Source: Caprimulgus europaeus
Taxonomy: Eukaryota; Chordata; Aves; Caprimulgiformes; Caprimulgidae
NCBI GenBank assembly: GCA_907165065.1
Contig: OU015535.1
Span: 1,550,001-1,614,000 of the forward strand
Reading direction: 5' to 3'
Length of the DNA: 64,000 nucleotides
In this document: positions 50,940 to 58,614 of the stretch, one piece after another
Numbering within the stretch: the stretch's first letter is position 1
How the letters are laid out: each line of letters starts with the position of its first letter
Made by a program: the position numbers and the translations under genes
Notes under the pieces: model-generated
The model's input: the letters and a program-made list of their open reading frames with translations, nothing else
Database searches by the model: none
What the model was told of the DNA's origin: nothing

Positions 50940-52699
50940 GCAGCTTAAAAGTATAGAAGTGATTGTGTGACCAATAACAAATGTCTCCAGTGGGATTCAC
51001 ATTGAATCGTGTGGAGTCCATGAGCCATCCCTCTCGCAGGTCACTACACAGAGACAGGCCAAGTTGATACATCAATGTCCAGAGACATCAAGATACATCA
51101 ACAAGTTGCTTTAACATTGAAGTTTTTGCCACTTGAAAACCCTCAAATGGTATTTGGAAACAAGAGACATCTCCATCTGCAACCTCTGTACAAACCCCCC
51201 CCGCCTCAGCAGCCACAGGGGAGGCTTCACTCATCGGTCACCAGTGAAACCCAAGTGTTTAGAGACAGCTATCCTGGCAGAACAGGAACTAATTTTTACA
51301 TTTTTTTTTCTGCTTTTTAGAGTGTTTAGATGCTGAGTTGAGTTAGTGGCAGACTCTCAGGAGCTTGCATGAACCCAGCACACAACATGGTGCACCTGAG
51401 GTTTGGACACAGGCACGGTGACCAGCTCTGCACACTGGCACATCTCCCGGTGAGTTTCTGTCTGTGCTTTCAAGGTTCTGAGGCCAGGGGTGTGAATACT
51501 TTTTTACATGAAACATTTTCTCCAGGCAGAATGTTTACAGGTGGTTTTTAAATCTTTCAAACAGGGACACAACTGAAGTTTTGAAAGTAAAACAACTAAA
51601 CTCCCAACCTCTTATTCCTTCAGATCCCAATAGATTCACATGGACTGAAACATTGAGGATCTGGCTTTTTCATCTAAACCCAGCCTCAGATGTGCAGGTG
51701 CAACTCATTAATGTATTGGATTTGCACCTACTTAAGCCCAGGCTGGAATTTTTTAATCTCTCTTTACTTCATAGACAGTTGGTATGTGTCAGCTATGTCA
51801 TGCCAGGTCCCAGTGGGGGGGATTTTAATCTCCCAGTAACTTCAGAAAGGTGCAATGATATTAACTTTGATAAAACAGATTATTCCAATCTGGTTTGGGT
51901 TTTTTTTTAATGCTGAAAATGTTGAGATCACTCTCAGAGAAATCCATCTGGTTTATGCTGCATTGTGTGAGTCTCACCTAACTTTGCCTTCATCCCTCCC
52001 TGAGGCCTGTTTCAGGCTATGGGGGAGGAGAGCACGGTGGGATGAACTGCAGTTAGCATCATTTGTTGTCCACAATACTCTGCACCCATTCTGCTTTTCT
52101 TGCTTGTGCAGTTTGAATCTGGCACCCTCAGACTAGATGCTACCAACACCAGTTTGGCCCCCCCTCCAGCTGAACACAGACACTGGAACCAGCAGCCATT
52201 CATACTGGACGATAAACACATCATTTAATGATATGGATAATCACTGCACTGAGCACTTGCCAAGTGGAAGACAAACTCTGCCCTTCTATTCATCTGCAAC
52301 TCCACAGATGCACATAGAACTGGGAAACAAAAAATTGTGCTCTGCTCATGTGAGAGAGGAAAAGAAACCTTCAAAAGCTTTTGCTGAGATTAGATTTTGG
52401 GGAATGGGAGGGGGAAAGCTTTATTTCTAATTTCCCATGACATATTACCAATCTACCAATAATTTATGCAGTGAATGAAACTGTTCCCCGTTTCATTCAT
52501 GGGCATCCCATGAATTGTACAATCATTGGATCTTTTCTAAAGGGCTGCTCTCTGTTAAGCTAAAACACTCTGCTTTGCCTTACGTACCTGCAAATATCAC
52601 CATCCACTCCACTTACAGGGATTTCTGTGCACTCTCCGTTGTCTATAGCCCACTGCTGTCCAGCTCCACAGCAGCTCTCAAGCAGCTCCTTTGTGGAAC
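17445..52699 (-). CDS. FBLN2: Fibulin-2, 3' sixteen coding exons (partial at its 5' end)
   Basis: Secreted extracellular-matrix and basement-membrane glycoprotein that binds calcium and bridges fibronectin, elastin/fibrillin and laminin networks (family knowledge). Sixteen exons in transcript order: 52699-52588, 48419-48290, 44244-44058, 42625-42419, 40634-40518, 40080-39979, 38612-38472, 31556-31422, 29065-28928, 28633-28490, 25869-25741, 24860-24735, 24101-23985, 23169-23041, 18888-18765, 17802-17445. All introns are GT-AG and the phases agree, giving about 797 visible residues without a stop. Order of domains: three anaphylatoxin-like segments with CC...CC patterns, a linker, eleven EGF-like modules and the C-terminal fibulin module. 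Eleven EGF modules plus anaphylatoxin modules fit fibulin-2; fibulin-1 has nine. The signal peptide and N-terminal Cys-rich and Cys-free domains (several hundred residues in mammals) are absent from the window. An unrelated plus-strand gene sits in the intron between EGF3 and EGF4. Confidence 0.95.
17803..18764 (-). other. FBLN2 last intron
   Basis: Between EGF11 and the terminal exon. No repeat or additional exon recognised. The minus-strand donor gtgagtac and acceptor tctcgtag define it. Confidence 0.9.
18765..18888 (-). CDS. FBLN2: FBLN2 exon: calcium-binding EGF-like module 11
   Basis: A 124-nt exon, phase 1 in and phase 2 out, acceptor cttgtcag and donor GACAT|gtgagtac. Peptide [18 protein letters not shown], then [18 protein letters not shown] and RKVSD. 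The sixth cysteine is supplied by the terminal exon (MRCE). It contains an N-C-S sequon. Confidence 0.96.
18889..23040 (-). other. FBLN2 intron between the EGF10 and EGF11 exons
   Basis: 4.15 kb. Includes a short CpG-rich patch at about 21,590-21,660. No CR1 and no supported exon. Confidence 0.85.
23041..23169 (-). CDS. FBLN2: FBLN2 exon: calcium-binding EGF-like module 10
   Basis: A 129-nt exon, phase 1 to 1, acceptor ttttccccag and donor CGAG|gtaatgag. Peptide [17 protein letters not shown], then [18 protein letters not shown] and NGRTCR. Six cysteines. Confidence 0.97.
23985..24101 (-). CDS. FBLN2: FBLN2 exon: calcium-binding EGF-like module 9
   Basis: A 117-nt exon, phase 1 to 1, acceptor ggatgcag and donor AAAG|gtaaggct. 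Peptide [19 protein letters not shown], then [20 protein letters not shown]. Six cysteines; the shortest EGF module here. Confidence 0.97.
24735..24860 (-). CDS. FBLN2: FBLN2 exon: calcium-binding EGF-like module 8
   Basis: A 126-nt exon, phase 1 to 1, acceptor tgctggcag and donor GAAG|gtaccgga (a weaker donor). Peptide [17 protein letters not shown], then [17 protein letters not shown] and DGKHCE. Six cysteines. A CR1 copy ends about 140 nt upstream of the acceptor. Confidence 0.97.
25002..25395 (-). mobile_element. CR1 LINE fragment in an FBLN2 intron
   Basis: Five octamer-like units (aatcacag) followed by the typical CR1 3' region, 5'-truncated at ctccaagct. Same orientation as FBLN2; it ends about 140 nt upstream of the EGF8 exon acceptor. 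Confidence 0.95.
25741..25869 (-). CDS. FBLN2: FBLN2 exon: calcium-binding EGF-like module 7
   Basis: A 129-nt exon, phase 1 to 1, acceptor ggttctgcag and donor GTTG|gtatgtga. Peptide [18 protein letters not shown], then [17 protein letters not shown] and SRSCV. Six cysteines with the short Cys4-x-Cys5 spacing. Confidence 0.97.
25870..28489 (-). other. FBLN2 intron between the EGF6 and EGF7 exons
   Basis: 2.6 kb, with a CAAAA repeat at 27,629. No further exon seen. Confidence 0.85.
27629..27653 (+). repeat. (CAAAA)n short tandem repeat
   Basis: aacaaaacaaaacaaaac in an FBLN2 intron. Simple sequence only. Confidence 0.8.
28490..28633 (-). CDS. FBLN2: FBLN2 exon: calcium-binding EGF-like module 6
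   Basis: A 144-nt exon, phase 1 to 1, acceptor cctctccag and donor ATCG|gtaaggtt. Peptide [18 protein letters not shown], then [16 protein letters not shown] and EGTRCI. Six cysteines. The intron to the preceding exon is under 300 nt. Confidence 0.97.
28928..29065 (-). CDS. FBLN2: FBLN2 exon: calcium-binding EGF-like module 5
   Basis: A 138-nt exon, phase 1 to 1, acceptor gattaacag and donor GTTG|gtaggtgg. Peptide [18 protein letters not shown], then [19 protein letters not shown] and PEGNCV. Six cysteines. A CR1 copy in antisense orientation begins about 120 nt upstream of the acceptor. Confidence 0.96.
29066..31421 (-). other. FBLN2 intron between the EGF4 and EGF5 exons
   Basis: 2.36 kb, of which 0.72 kb is the CR1 at 29,186-29,907. 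The rest is unique, with an A/T-rich segment at 30,480-30,620. Confidence 0.85.
29186..29907 (+). mobile_element. CR1 LINE fragment in an FBLN2 intron
   Basis: Sense-strand CR1 with the C-terminal reverse-transcriptase remnant ([35 protein letters not shown]) and the complete 3' end ttctgtgattctgt. It is antisense to FBLN2 and lies about 120 nt upstream of the EGF5 exon acceptor. Confidence 0.95.
31422..31556 (-). CDS. FBLN2: FBLN2 exon: calcium-binding EGF-like module 4
   Basis: A 135-nt exon, phase 1 to 1, acceptor gtttcttgcag and donor GTTG|gtaagaca. Peptide [18 protein letters not shown], then [19 protein letters not shown] and DGECV. It has six cysteines and the D-I-N-E start. The intron upstream of it holds the unrelated plus-strand membrane-protein gene. 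Confidence 0.96.
33047..33360 (-). mobile_element. Rearranged CR1 fragment upstream of the nested gene
   Basis: Degenerate agaatcacataatc octamers, then ggttggaagggaacttaaag as far as cagcctggccttg. It then jumps directly to an internal CR1 segment (gtgtcgttggcgaacttgct) that normally lies several hundred bp further in. The intervening segments are missing here but present at 36,943-37,290. Confidence 0.85.
33539..33646 (+). repeat. 18-bp tandem repeat in the leader of the nested gene
   Basis: Six tandem units of the type GCAGCAGCAGCAGAAGCG / GCAGCAGCAGCGGAAGCG; the last unit is divergent. It lies just upstream of the ATG at 33661, in an open frame where it would encode Ser-Ser-Ser-Arg/Gly-Ser-Gly repeats. 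In the frame of the upstream ATG at 33461 it encodes Ala/Glu repeats. Confidence 0.9.
33661..33778 (+). CDS. Nested gene exon 1: signal peptide
   Basis: ATG at 33661 (A at -3), or ATG at 33679 with a stronger context. The donor AGCAGCAG|gtgagcgg is near consensus. It encodes a basic n-region, a Leu-rich core and a likely cleavage after RVARA. It ends in phase 1. The frame stays open upstream to 33448 without another ATG. Confidence 0.7.
33661..36825 (+). CDS. Unrecognised single-pass type I membrane protein, 7 exons, nested antisense in an FBLN2 intron
   Basis: Exons 33661-33778, 34161-34232, 34315-34386, 34479-34577, 35207-35269, 35711-35891 and 36327-36825 join through six GT-AG introns (phases 1,1,1,1,1,2) into 1104 nt, that is 367 residues plus a stop, with no internal stop. 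Residues 1-30: signal peptide with the hydrophobic core [14 protein letters not shown]. About 31-169: acidic, Pro/Gly-rich ectodomain, nearly cysteine-free (Cys162 only), probably disordered. About 170-192: transmembrane helix ([20 protein letters not shown]). 193-200: stop-transfer RRRKMRKR. 203-205: Tyr-Tyr-Tyr. The rest is a proline-rich tail with two polyproline clusters, the second [11 protein letters not shown]. An internal ATG at 33679 (gccATGg) has a better start context than 33661. The DNA is much richer in GC and CpG than the flanks. I do not recognise the family. A role as a membrane adaptor for SH3, WW or EVH1 proteins is inference. Confidence 0.75.
34161..34232 (+). CDS. Nested gene exon 2: ectodomain
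   Basis: 72 nt, phase 1 to 1, acceptor tgcttgctcctag and donor GGAG|gtaagttc. Peptide [16 protein letters not shown], then LEPLGHPG. Same length and phase as exon 3. Confidence 0.65.
34315..34386 (+). CDS. Nested gene exon 3: ectodomain
   Basis: 72 nt, phase 1 to 1, acceptor atttcctttcag and donor AGAG|gtacgttg. Peptide [20 protein letters not shown] then SNPR. Acidic and proline-rich. Confidence 0.7.
34479..34577 (+). CDS. Nested gene exon 4: ectodomain
   Basis: 99 nt, phase 1 to 1, acceptor ctttgtgcccag and donor CACG|gtgggtac. Peptide [18 protein letters not shown], then [15 protein letters not shown]. The second half could form a short amphipathic helix. Confidence 0.7.
35207..35269 (+). 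CDS. Nested gene exon 5: ectodomain
   Basis: 63 nt, phase 1 to 1, acceptor tctgctttttggcag and donor TCAG|gtactgag. Peptide [16 protein letters not shown] then PPMHS. Confidence 0.7.
35711..35891 (+). CDS. Nested gene exon 6: juxtamembrane and transmembrane segment
   Basis: 181 nt, phase 1 in and 2 out, acceptor aactgctcctccag and donor AACGA|gtgagtgg. Peptide [20 protein letters not shown], then CPQEVRRGC, a hydrophobic run of about 22 residues, and RRRKMRKRN. The donor overlaps an in-frame TGA, so a retained intron would give a protein with almost no cytoplasmic tail. Confidence 0.75.
36327..36825 (+). CDS. Nested gene exon 7: proline-rich cytoplasmic tail
   Basis: Acceptor ctcctctctccccag. 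The first base completes Glu, then [20 protein letters not shown]. It is rich in Pro, Ser, Gln and Arg, with [17 protein letters not shown] and [11 protein letters not shown], and ends RPKWHP and TGA. 499 nt of coding sequence. Confidence 0.75.
36943..37290 (-). mobile_element. CR1 fragment downstream of the nested gene
   Basis: cctggccttggatgtttcta and gggatggggcatctaccacc, then the internal CR1 region with gcttctcctccccctgcacc and aggtgcaggaccttgcactt, ending ctctggatgccatc. These are the parts absent from the CR1 at 33,047-33,360. Confidence 0.85.
37435..37440 (+). terminator. Possible polyadenylation signal of the nested gene
   Basis: First AATAAA on the plus strand after the stop at 36825, with an ATTAAA at 37385-37390. 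The implied 3' UTR of about 610 nt would run through a CR1 fragment. The surrounding sequence is A/T-rich, so a chance match is quite possible. Confidence 0.25.
38472..38612 (-). CDS. FBLN2: FBLN2 exon: EGF-like module 3 with displaced cysteine
   Basis: A 141-nt exon, phase 1 to 1, donor GTTG|gtaagatg. The acceptor ...gttgatatag has a poor pyrimidine tract compared with the other FBLN2 acceptors. Peptide starts [18 protein letters not shown], then [20 protein letters not shown]. Every other EGF module here has a single Cys4 followed by Cys5. This module has two adjacent cysteines at the Cys4 site and Tyr at the Cys5 site. The corresponding exon of mammalian FBLN2 is an alternatively spliced cassette. 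Confidence 0.93.
39979..40080 (-). CDS. FBLN2: FBLN2 exon: EGF-like module 2
   Basis: A 102-nt exon, phase 1 to 1, acceptor tttgtacag and donor GAAG|gtgagtgg. Peptide [18 protein letters not shown] followed by [15 protein letters not shown]. It has five cysteines; the sixth comes from the preceding exon. It lacks the D-x-D/N-E calcium-binding start. Confidence 0.95.
40518..40634 (-). CDS. FBLN2: FBLN2 exon: linker carrying Cys1 of EGF2
   Basis: A 117-nt exon, phase 1 to 1, acceptor ccttacag and donor AAAG|gtatgttg. It encodes a low-complexity linker ([18 protein letters not shown], then ASPSQPLL) ending QDKCK. The single cysteine becomes Cys1 of the EGF module completed by the next exon. In transcript sense, a large TG/TCTG microsatellite ends about 205 nt upstream of its acceptor. 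Confidence 0.9.
40839..41397 (+). repeat. Large CA / CAGA compound microsatellite
   Basis: About 560 bp of acacac runs interspersed with gaca and gacagaca units. In FBLN2 transcript sense it is (TG)n/(TCTG)n, ending about 205 nt upstream of the exon at 40634. It is open in several minus frames only because of its composition, so the Cys/Val-rich reading frames are not genes. Confidence 0.97.
42419..42625 (-). CDS. FBLN2: FBLN2 exon: acidic linker and EGF-like module 1
   Basis: A 207-nt exon, phase 1 to 1, acceptor ctgttgtag and donor CCAG|gtgagaaa. An acidic linker ([13 protein letters not shown]...) leads to the calcium-binding start [18 protein letters not shown], then [15 protein letters not shown]. 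All six EGF cysteines are present. The Gly normally found after Cys5 (C-x-x-G-F/Y) is Glu here (FPEF). Confidence 0.96.
44058..44244 (-). CDS. FBLN2: FBLN2 exon: anaphylatoxin-like module 3 and linker
   Basis: A 187-nt exon, phase 0 in and phase 1 out, acceptor ttcctttgcag and donor AAGG|gtaagtg. It begins [16 protein letters not shown], has [17 protein letters not shown] in the middle, then a Pro/Glu-rich linker ending TVTPEK. The double CC pairs and the NLGYPC segment are characteristic of fibulin-2. Confidence 0.96.
45152..45200 (+). repeat. TA-rich 22-bp direct repeat
   Basis: The 22-bp unit that begins ATCTTTTATATATATATC occurs perfectly at 45152-45173 and 45179-45200. It is AT-rich low-complexity DNA in an FBLN2 intron. 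Confidence 0.8.
48290..48419 (-). CDS. FBLN2: FBLN2 exon: anaphylatoxin-like module 2
   Basis: A 130-nt exon with acceptor ctcctttgcag and donor AAG|gtaagttg. Its first base completes the Arg codon of the preceding exon, and it ends in phase 0. It carries [15 protein letters not shown], then DVCG and DPCGGSSYK, a fibulin anaphylatoxin-like cysteine pattern. Confidence 0.95.
48884..49192 (+). mobile_element. CR1 LINE fragment in an FBLN2 intron
   Basis: ggcctacaagaaagctgggg, then aaggccaggttggatgaggc and a 3' end of gattccatgattccatgatt. An older and more diverged subfamily than the 15,422/29,186 group. Confidence 0.9.
49705..49870 (+). repeat. A/G-rich polypurine low-complexity tract
   Basis: GAAAA-type units on the plus strand with a C9 run near 49,740, ending in a T-rich stretch. 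In FBLN2 sense it is a long polypyrimidine tract. No coding content despite open minus-strand frames. Confidence 0.9.
50428..50570 (+). repeat. Possible ancient amniote interspersed repeat
   Basis: The start cctgggtcagatgagatttc with tagcccaacatcctg resembles a widespread old amniote repeat of the form 'tgggtcagaccaa...tagcccagtatcctgtct'. Strongly diverged; the family name is not certain. Confidence 0.35.
50887..50936 (+). repeat. (TG)25 dinucleotide microsatellite
   Basis: An uninterrupted run of 25 TG units in an FBLN2 intron. Likely length-polymorphic. Confidence 0.97.
52588..52699 (-). CDS. FBLN2: FBLN2 exon: anaphylatoxin-like module 1
   Basis: A 112-nt exon found by reading the minus strand; it has no ATG. 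The acceptor is ...tttatacag and the donor AG|gtacgtaa. It enters in phase 1 and leaves in phase 2. The peptide starts [15 protein letters not shown], continues WAIDNGEC and ends at DICR, the R codon being completed by the next exon at 48419. The adjacent cysteine pair and the GQQWAIDN stretch fit the first anaphylatoxin-like module of fibulin-2. This is the 5'-most FBLN2 exon I can see. Confidence 0.9.
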
Positions 52700-54212
52700 C
52701 TGTATAAAACAGACACTCAGAATTTTTGGTATGGAATGGATTGGTTTTAGCTCTGCTTTCATAACTGATAATATCTTTAAAATAAATAGTTCAGCTTTTT
52801 CTTCCCCTCCCCTTTTTTTTCCCCCCTTTCCACATTTCATTTAGTTATATCCAAAAAAAAAAAGAAAGAGGCAACTGATACCTGCAGTACCTTGACATGA
52901 TCCATCACCTGGCAATGTCTTTCAGGAAGAAATACCAGAGGCAAGTTAGAGTTTTGAACACATTCCTTGTCACAGTCCCTTCAAGTTCCAAGTATTTAGG
53001 AAGGGTGCTTTTAGCAGGTTTGACATATGCAGCATTAAGAAATTGTCTCCATCAGAGAGATTAAGAATGTCACTCCTCAGAATCACCTGGAGTCCATACA
53101 CTGAAATTGCCCTATGGCTGAATTGGAGGGTTTAGAACCATAGTGAGTTTAAAACCTGGTTTAAAACCATAGTGAAAAGGGTTTGAGAGACATAACTCTG
53201 ACTCTGCTGACGAGCTCATGTTAAACACCGGCACTAAGATGTAGCAAAAGAGATGGACATGTGAAATGTGACATTTTTCCTTGGGGATCTCCACTTAAGA
53301 TGTAAATGTTCAGGTTGCAGTGAAATATGACTTAAACTAGTGGATTTGCAATATACTACACACCCACTGTACAGAACAGCCTCGGGTGGCATCAGACTGG
53401 GCAGAAAGAGCATTTTTTAGAGCCTGGACAGGAGTTTACTTCATGAGGGGACATCTGTCGTGCTGCTGGGGTGCAAGCACCAGACTAACACTAAGACAAG
53501 CCAATGAAACTGATGCTGGAGTGGAAGGAGCCTGCTCCGTGGCAGGAGCTGGCAAGTGCTGTGCTGTGTCCTTAGGAAGATTTCTCCTGCAACTGCTCAC
53601 GCCCTGGATGGGCTCCACTGCTCAAAGCACGTGGCCTCCCTGTTACCAGCTCACGGGTCTGCAGCAGGAGCTGTCTGCTTTGGGAACAGTTTCACAGGTA
53701 CCAGCTAAGACAATGATTAAGAGATGGTTTTTAGAGGGACATGAGGTACATTACAAATCCCTGTGGGCTGTCATTTCACAGTATTGATAAACATGTCAAT
53801 ACACACAATAAAGATGGTCTGTCAGACTGCAGGGCTCTGCTTTCTCCACAAAGAGTCAATGGCCCTGTGCTGATGAGCTGGAGCAGCACCTGCTCTCTCC
53901 ATCAGAAGTGCTCCAGTTCCCATTAAAACCATTCAGATGGATAAAAGAAACATCTTCTGCATTTTATTCAAACTTCCAGGCCAGTCTCTGCCACGGTTTG
54001 GTGTTACCATTAAAAGGAAACAAGACAAACCCATCCCAAAGTGGAGCTGTAGGAGATGTGTAGGTGCAATGGACCTTGGGTAGCTCCACATCTGAACACT
54101 CCTTGACCAGCAGCCAGCAACTCACAATGCAGAACAATGCATTTTCAAGAACCTTCAGCCAGGTTTTAGTTAAATTCCTCCTGAATTAGTTCTGCTTACA
54201 GCAGGAAGGGGG

Positions 54213-54567
54213 AACCTCTTTCTCATTGTGGCCTTCCAGCACTTGAAGGAGCTTATAAACAGGAGGAGAGTGACTCTTGACATGGACAGATAGTGACAGG
54301 ACAAGGGGAAATGGTTTTAAACTAAGAGAGAGAAGATTTAGGTCAGATATTAGGAGGAACATTTTCACCCAGAGGGTGGTGAGGCACTGGAACAGGCTGA
54401 CCAGAGAGGCTGTGGATGCCCCATCCCTGGAGACATTCAAGGCCAGGTTGGATGGGGCCCTGGGCAGCCTGATCAAGTGGTTGGCCACCCTGCCCACAGC
54501 AGTGGGGTTGGAACTGGATGATCTTTAAGGTCCTTTCCAACCCAAACCATTCTGTGATTCTATGATT
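54213..54567 (+). mobile_element. CR1 LINE fragment
   Basis: ttgtggccttccagcacttg, then aggacaaggggaaatggttt and a 3' end of attctgtgattctatgatt. 5'-truncated. Confidence 0.92.
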
Positions 54568-57500
54568 TTGGGAAACATGCCCCTGCTGCAGAACAGCTCT
54601 GCTGAGGGTGCAGCGCTCTCCTGCCAAGACTTGCCAACAAAGCCAACGTTTGGAAGCCATCCTGGGCTGGGCTGGCCTTGCACCATTTCATCTGTCAGGG
54701 AACTGCATTCAGGTTGGCAGGAGGGACCCTGCAGTCACCCCATATGGACCAAGAACCTCTGCTCCTGCATGTTAACAGCAGCATTAGACAGCAGCTTCTC
54801 CAACAGGCCAGGTTTGATGGATGGAAAAGAGAACCAAGTCCTTTCTTTTGCCTGCACCTGGCATCAAGTCACGTCGTTTTTCTTTGTGATATTGTAACAC
54901 TTCTGTAAGTGAGGCATTTTTAGAAACAGCTTCAATTCAAAACACCTGGGTACACAGCTCAGAAGAAGCAGAGAGCAGCTACCAGCACACTTCTGCTCTC
55001 AGGTATTTACAGCAGTTATCCTGAGCTGCACACAACAGCAGAACAACTTTATACAGCGTCTTGTAGAGCTAAGCAGTCGTGAGACATCAAGGGTAAGAAG
55101 TGCTGTGCTACCTTCAGTGTTAAAAACTATTGGCACTCACACAAATACCACAAACCTCCTCAGCAGAAGACTATGCCTTTATACTCGTTACAGCTGATGT
55201 AGGAGATAATATTGCACTTGGGAAACTGGGAAGTTCTTATCACCCACACGGCTTGCTTTGGAAAAAGCAACTAGAAAAATTAAACACACGCAAAATTCAC
55301 TGCTTGAGATCACAAAGGGTCTGCTCACAGGAAAAGAACTTGAAGAAATTGTATCTAACAGGAGGGAGAAAGATGGGGAGAAAGAAAGAATTATGTCCCA
55401 TCACTGACAAAGATCTTGCAGGAGAAAAATTCCCAACTTCCATTTCCTTCTGTGTTCTCTGACCCTGACAGGGTTCATTTCATGTGCTCTACAGCGGTGC
55501 CTTAGCCCTGAGTCTGGTTTGGCCAAGCAGTGCTGGCCGCTCCAGCAGCCAGAGGAACACTGCTTGGAGGGCAGCCTTGCCATCCAAGTAAGCCACGGTA
55601 CCCAGGACAGGCAGGACTGTCCCTGCTCCTCCTGCAGGTGAGCTTGGGGCCAAGCCTGAGCCACCTGTGCAGGTGAGGGGGGCTCCGGGGGAGCGGAGCA
55701 GAACTTCCTTTCCAGCACAGAGCCCACGCTCGTGGGGTGATGGGATGACCAAGCATTTCCAAATCACGCTTTTTGGTGAAAACACGTCCACTTTTCAATC
55801 ACATTTGTCACTGAAAAGAGAAAACAGTCTGTGGAAAAATATCTTCTTCATCACTAACTCAGTGGATGGGTGAGGGGAGGAGATGACAGCAAGTGACCAG
55901 ACCCATGTCTTGTCCTCACAGCCGCAGCCACGTGTGCCCAGAGCAGCAGCATCCTGTGGCCCGGAGCACCAAACCCCGCAGCCCCGGCTGCCCCAGCCCT
56001 CCCACGCAGTCACCACATCAACCAACACCACTCCAGAAAAGTACCAACAGTTTGGACAGCTGACACTAAGGAGAGTTGGGCTTCCAGGACAAAACTCACC
56101 CTTTTTGTGCCCACAAACTCCAGTGGTGTGACCCCACGAGGTTCCAACGAGTGGGGCTATGGCGAGAGAATGCCACAGACAACTCCCGTGCGCAGTGAGG
56201 AGATTGTGGCACAGAGATTCACCTCCACCCCAAGGCCTTATTTTTATGTTGAAAAAAATAAATTAAAATAAGCAAGGTGAAAAAGAGGATGCACTTCACA
56301 CTTTTATAAATTCTACTTTGTTTTCTTTAAAGGCTCTGGGGAGAGACAGCCCAAACCAGCCCTGAGGCCTCTGCAGCCTCACCCAGCCCAGCCCAGGGGG
56401 TTCTGGTTTCTCTCCTCCCACATCAGCACCCTCCTGCTCACACACAGGGGCACACAGCACCCCAGCAAACTGCAGCTGGACATCAGTCTGGGCAATGCTT
56501 CCATTTTATGCAGCATATTTAACAATATTAAAAATATTCTTGAGTCTTCAAAGCTGCATTTCGTGTAGGAGTTGCTGTGTGACGTGAGAGGGATGAAAAG
56601 TGCAGTTAAAGCAGGCAGGGAACACACCTGGCACCAGGTAATTAAGAAACATCGTTATAAAACAGTTTTTCAACACAGTTTTAATTCAGTCCCTTGGTGG
56701 AAACTCCATTCATTTTACCAAGTGCTGAAACACATTTGTTGCTACAGGTTTAAAACATAAGAATACAGCAGATTTTACTCATTTTTATTGCAGTAATCTA
56801 CATGATTTATAATTCAAATAAAAATTAATTACTCATTCCTCACTAAAGAGTCGATATCAGATGGCTGTACTGAAGTGCCATACTATTAAGCAGTCATATT
56901 TACAAAATATATTGCCTTTTGTTAGGATCTTATGAATCACTGCCTCTAGAATGCAGTTATATTAAAATGAACTAACTATTGCATTTTATCTCAATCAGGA
57001 ATTAGAATACCTGAATAATTCACAATAGGACTCTCAGTCATTAACATGGATTTATGATATTTTGCTTATATATTAGCAAGAGCAAATATATACAGATAGA
57101 GACTTTAAGCTATATGTATAACAGACTTTGAAATACTTGAATATTCAAACAGAGCTTTGTTTATTTGGGGCTTTCATGATATTAGCAGATTTAGAAGCAG
57201 ACTTGCATCTGCTCATGGAAAACAAAGTCATTTTATTTGAGAACACCATAACATTTAACAAGACACCTGTTAAAAGATAATTTGCTATTTATTAATTTCT
57301 TCACTAGGGGAAAAAAAAAAGTAATTTATTCCAGGCTGTACTATGAAACAGCCTCACTTGTTTTCAATTTAGTAACTTATCTCCTACAATTATCACTCTA
57401 CATCACCCTGAAGATATGAACTAAAGTACATTTTGGCCTCATCTCAGAAGTTTGTGTATTGTCTTTTAGAGACATTCAGAATTTAATTCAAATATTTAGA

Positions 57501-58614
57501 GAAACATTTTCCCCCCAGAGAATTTTAACTCATCCTGGACTGTGCCTTGTCATGTTGTGTCAATGCCTGGTCCCAACGTGACCAGTGGTGGGATGGCCCC
57601 CACTGACTGAGGGTCACACCAGGGTTCTCCATAGCCACACAGCTTTTACCTGCTGCTACCCAGGGCTTTCATCTTTCAGCTAGAAAAATCTGGTGTGGGG
57701 GTGTGTATTTTAAAAAGTTCAGCTGAAGCTCAAACACAATTTGAGGAAAACACACAATTAAAGGCCACTAAATTATTTCCCCCCACTCACTCAGTGAATG
57801 GTTTGTTAGGAAAGCAAAGGAGACAAAGGGATTTGGAAACCCCTCCTCCCGCTCCTCCCCGCAGTGTTCACAAGTTGTATTTTGAGTGACAAAGCAGCAG
57901 CTCTGCAGCTGCTCGGGAAGGGACAGAACATTCCCCTTTCTTGCCAGAGCTTTCCTGACACTGAAGTGTCACTGATTTCAGCTTCACCTGAATTTCCACT
58001 CGGACCATCTAAGGGCTTTAACACTTCTGATTTCAGTGCTTACTTCCATTCTCCCCTGAGTTCTGCAGCTCTGCACAGCACCTGCATTGACTGACTGACT
58101 CCTACTGTGCAAACATCCCCTCCTGGAGCAGACACAGCCTCACTGACTGAGCCATCAGGCATGCTTTAGCCACCATTCTCCTGTTCTAACCATGTATTGT
58201 GTCTGAACAGGACACAGACAGACAAACTTTAAGACTTCAGCACTTCCTCACATGATGTGAGCAGTGAGCATCCATCACACCAACCAATCCATCCAAGCCT
58301 TCCACCCATCAGTGGCAAGTGATGGGCTAAATGTTGCCATTAACTTCAACAGTACCAAGATTTCATTCAGTTAAAATAAACAATTCTCTATTCTACTGAA
58401 ATTACTCCAGGAGCTATGATGCATTGAAGAGTTTTAGGGAATAATTTTTATCTCCAGATTCCCCCATGCAGGCAGACACAGTGCTGGGGCTTGGGTATAC
58501 CCATTTGATCCAAGATAGGGGTGAAGTTCAGAACTGGTGTTATTCCCACAGAAGATTCCCTATTAGCCAGGGATAGTCAGTGTGCCATGTTCTAGATGAA
58601 GCATGACCCACCAA

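Larger units (their letters stand above)
48420..52587 (-). other. FBLN2 intron between anaphylatoxin exons 1 and 2
   Basis: 4.17 kb with a CR1 (48,884), a polypurine tract (49,705), a possible ancient repeat (50,428) and (TG)25 (50,887). Confidence 0.85.

Noticed and set aside
17445-52699. Assignment to FBLN1 instead of FBLN2
   Set aside because: Eleven EGF-like exons, the NLGYPC anaphylatoxin segment and the acidic linker before EGF1 fit fibulin-2; fibulin-1 has nine EGF-like modules.
53386-53787. 133-codon plus-strand frame
   Set aside because: No family resemblance and no splice or promoter support. It lies within the inferred FBLN2 intron.
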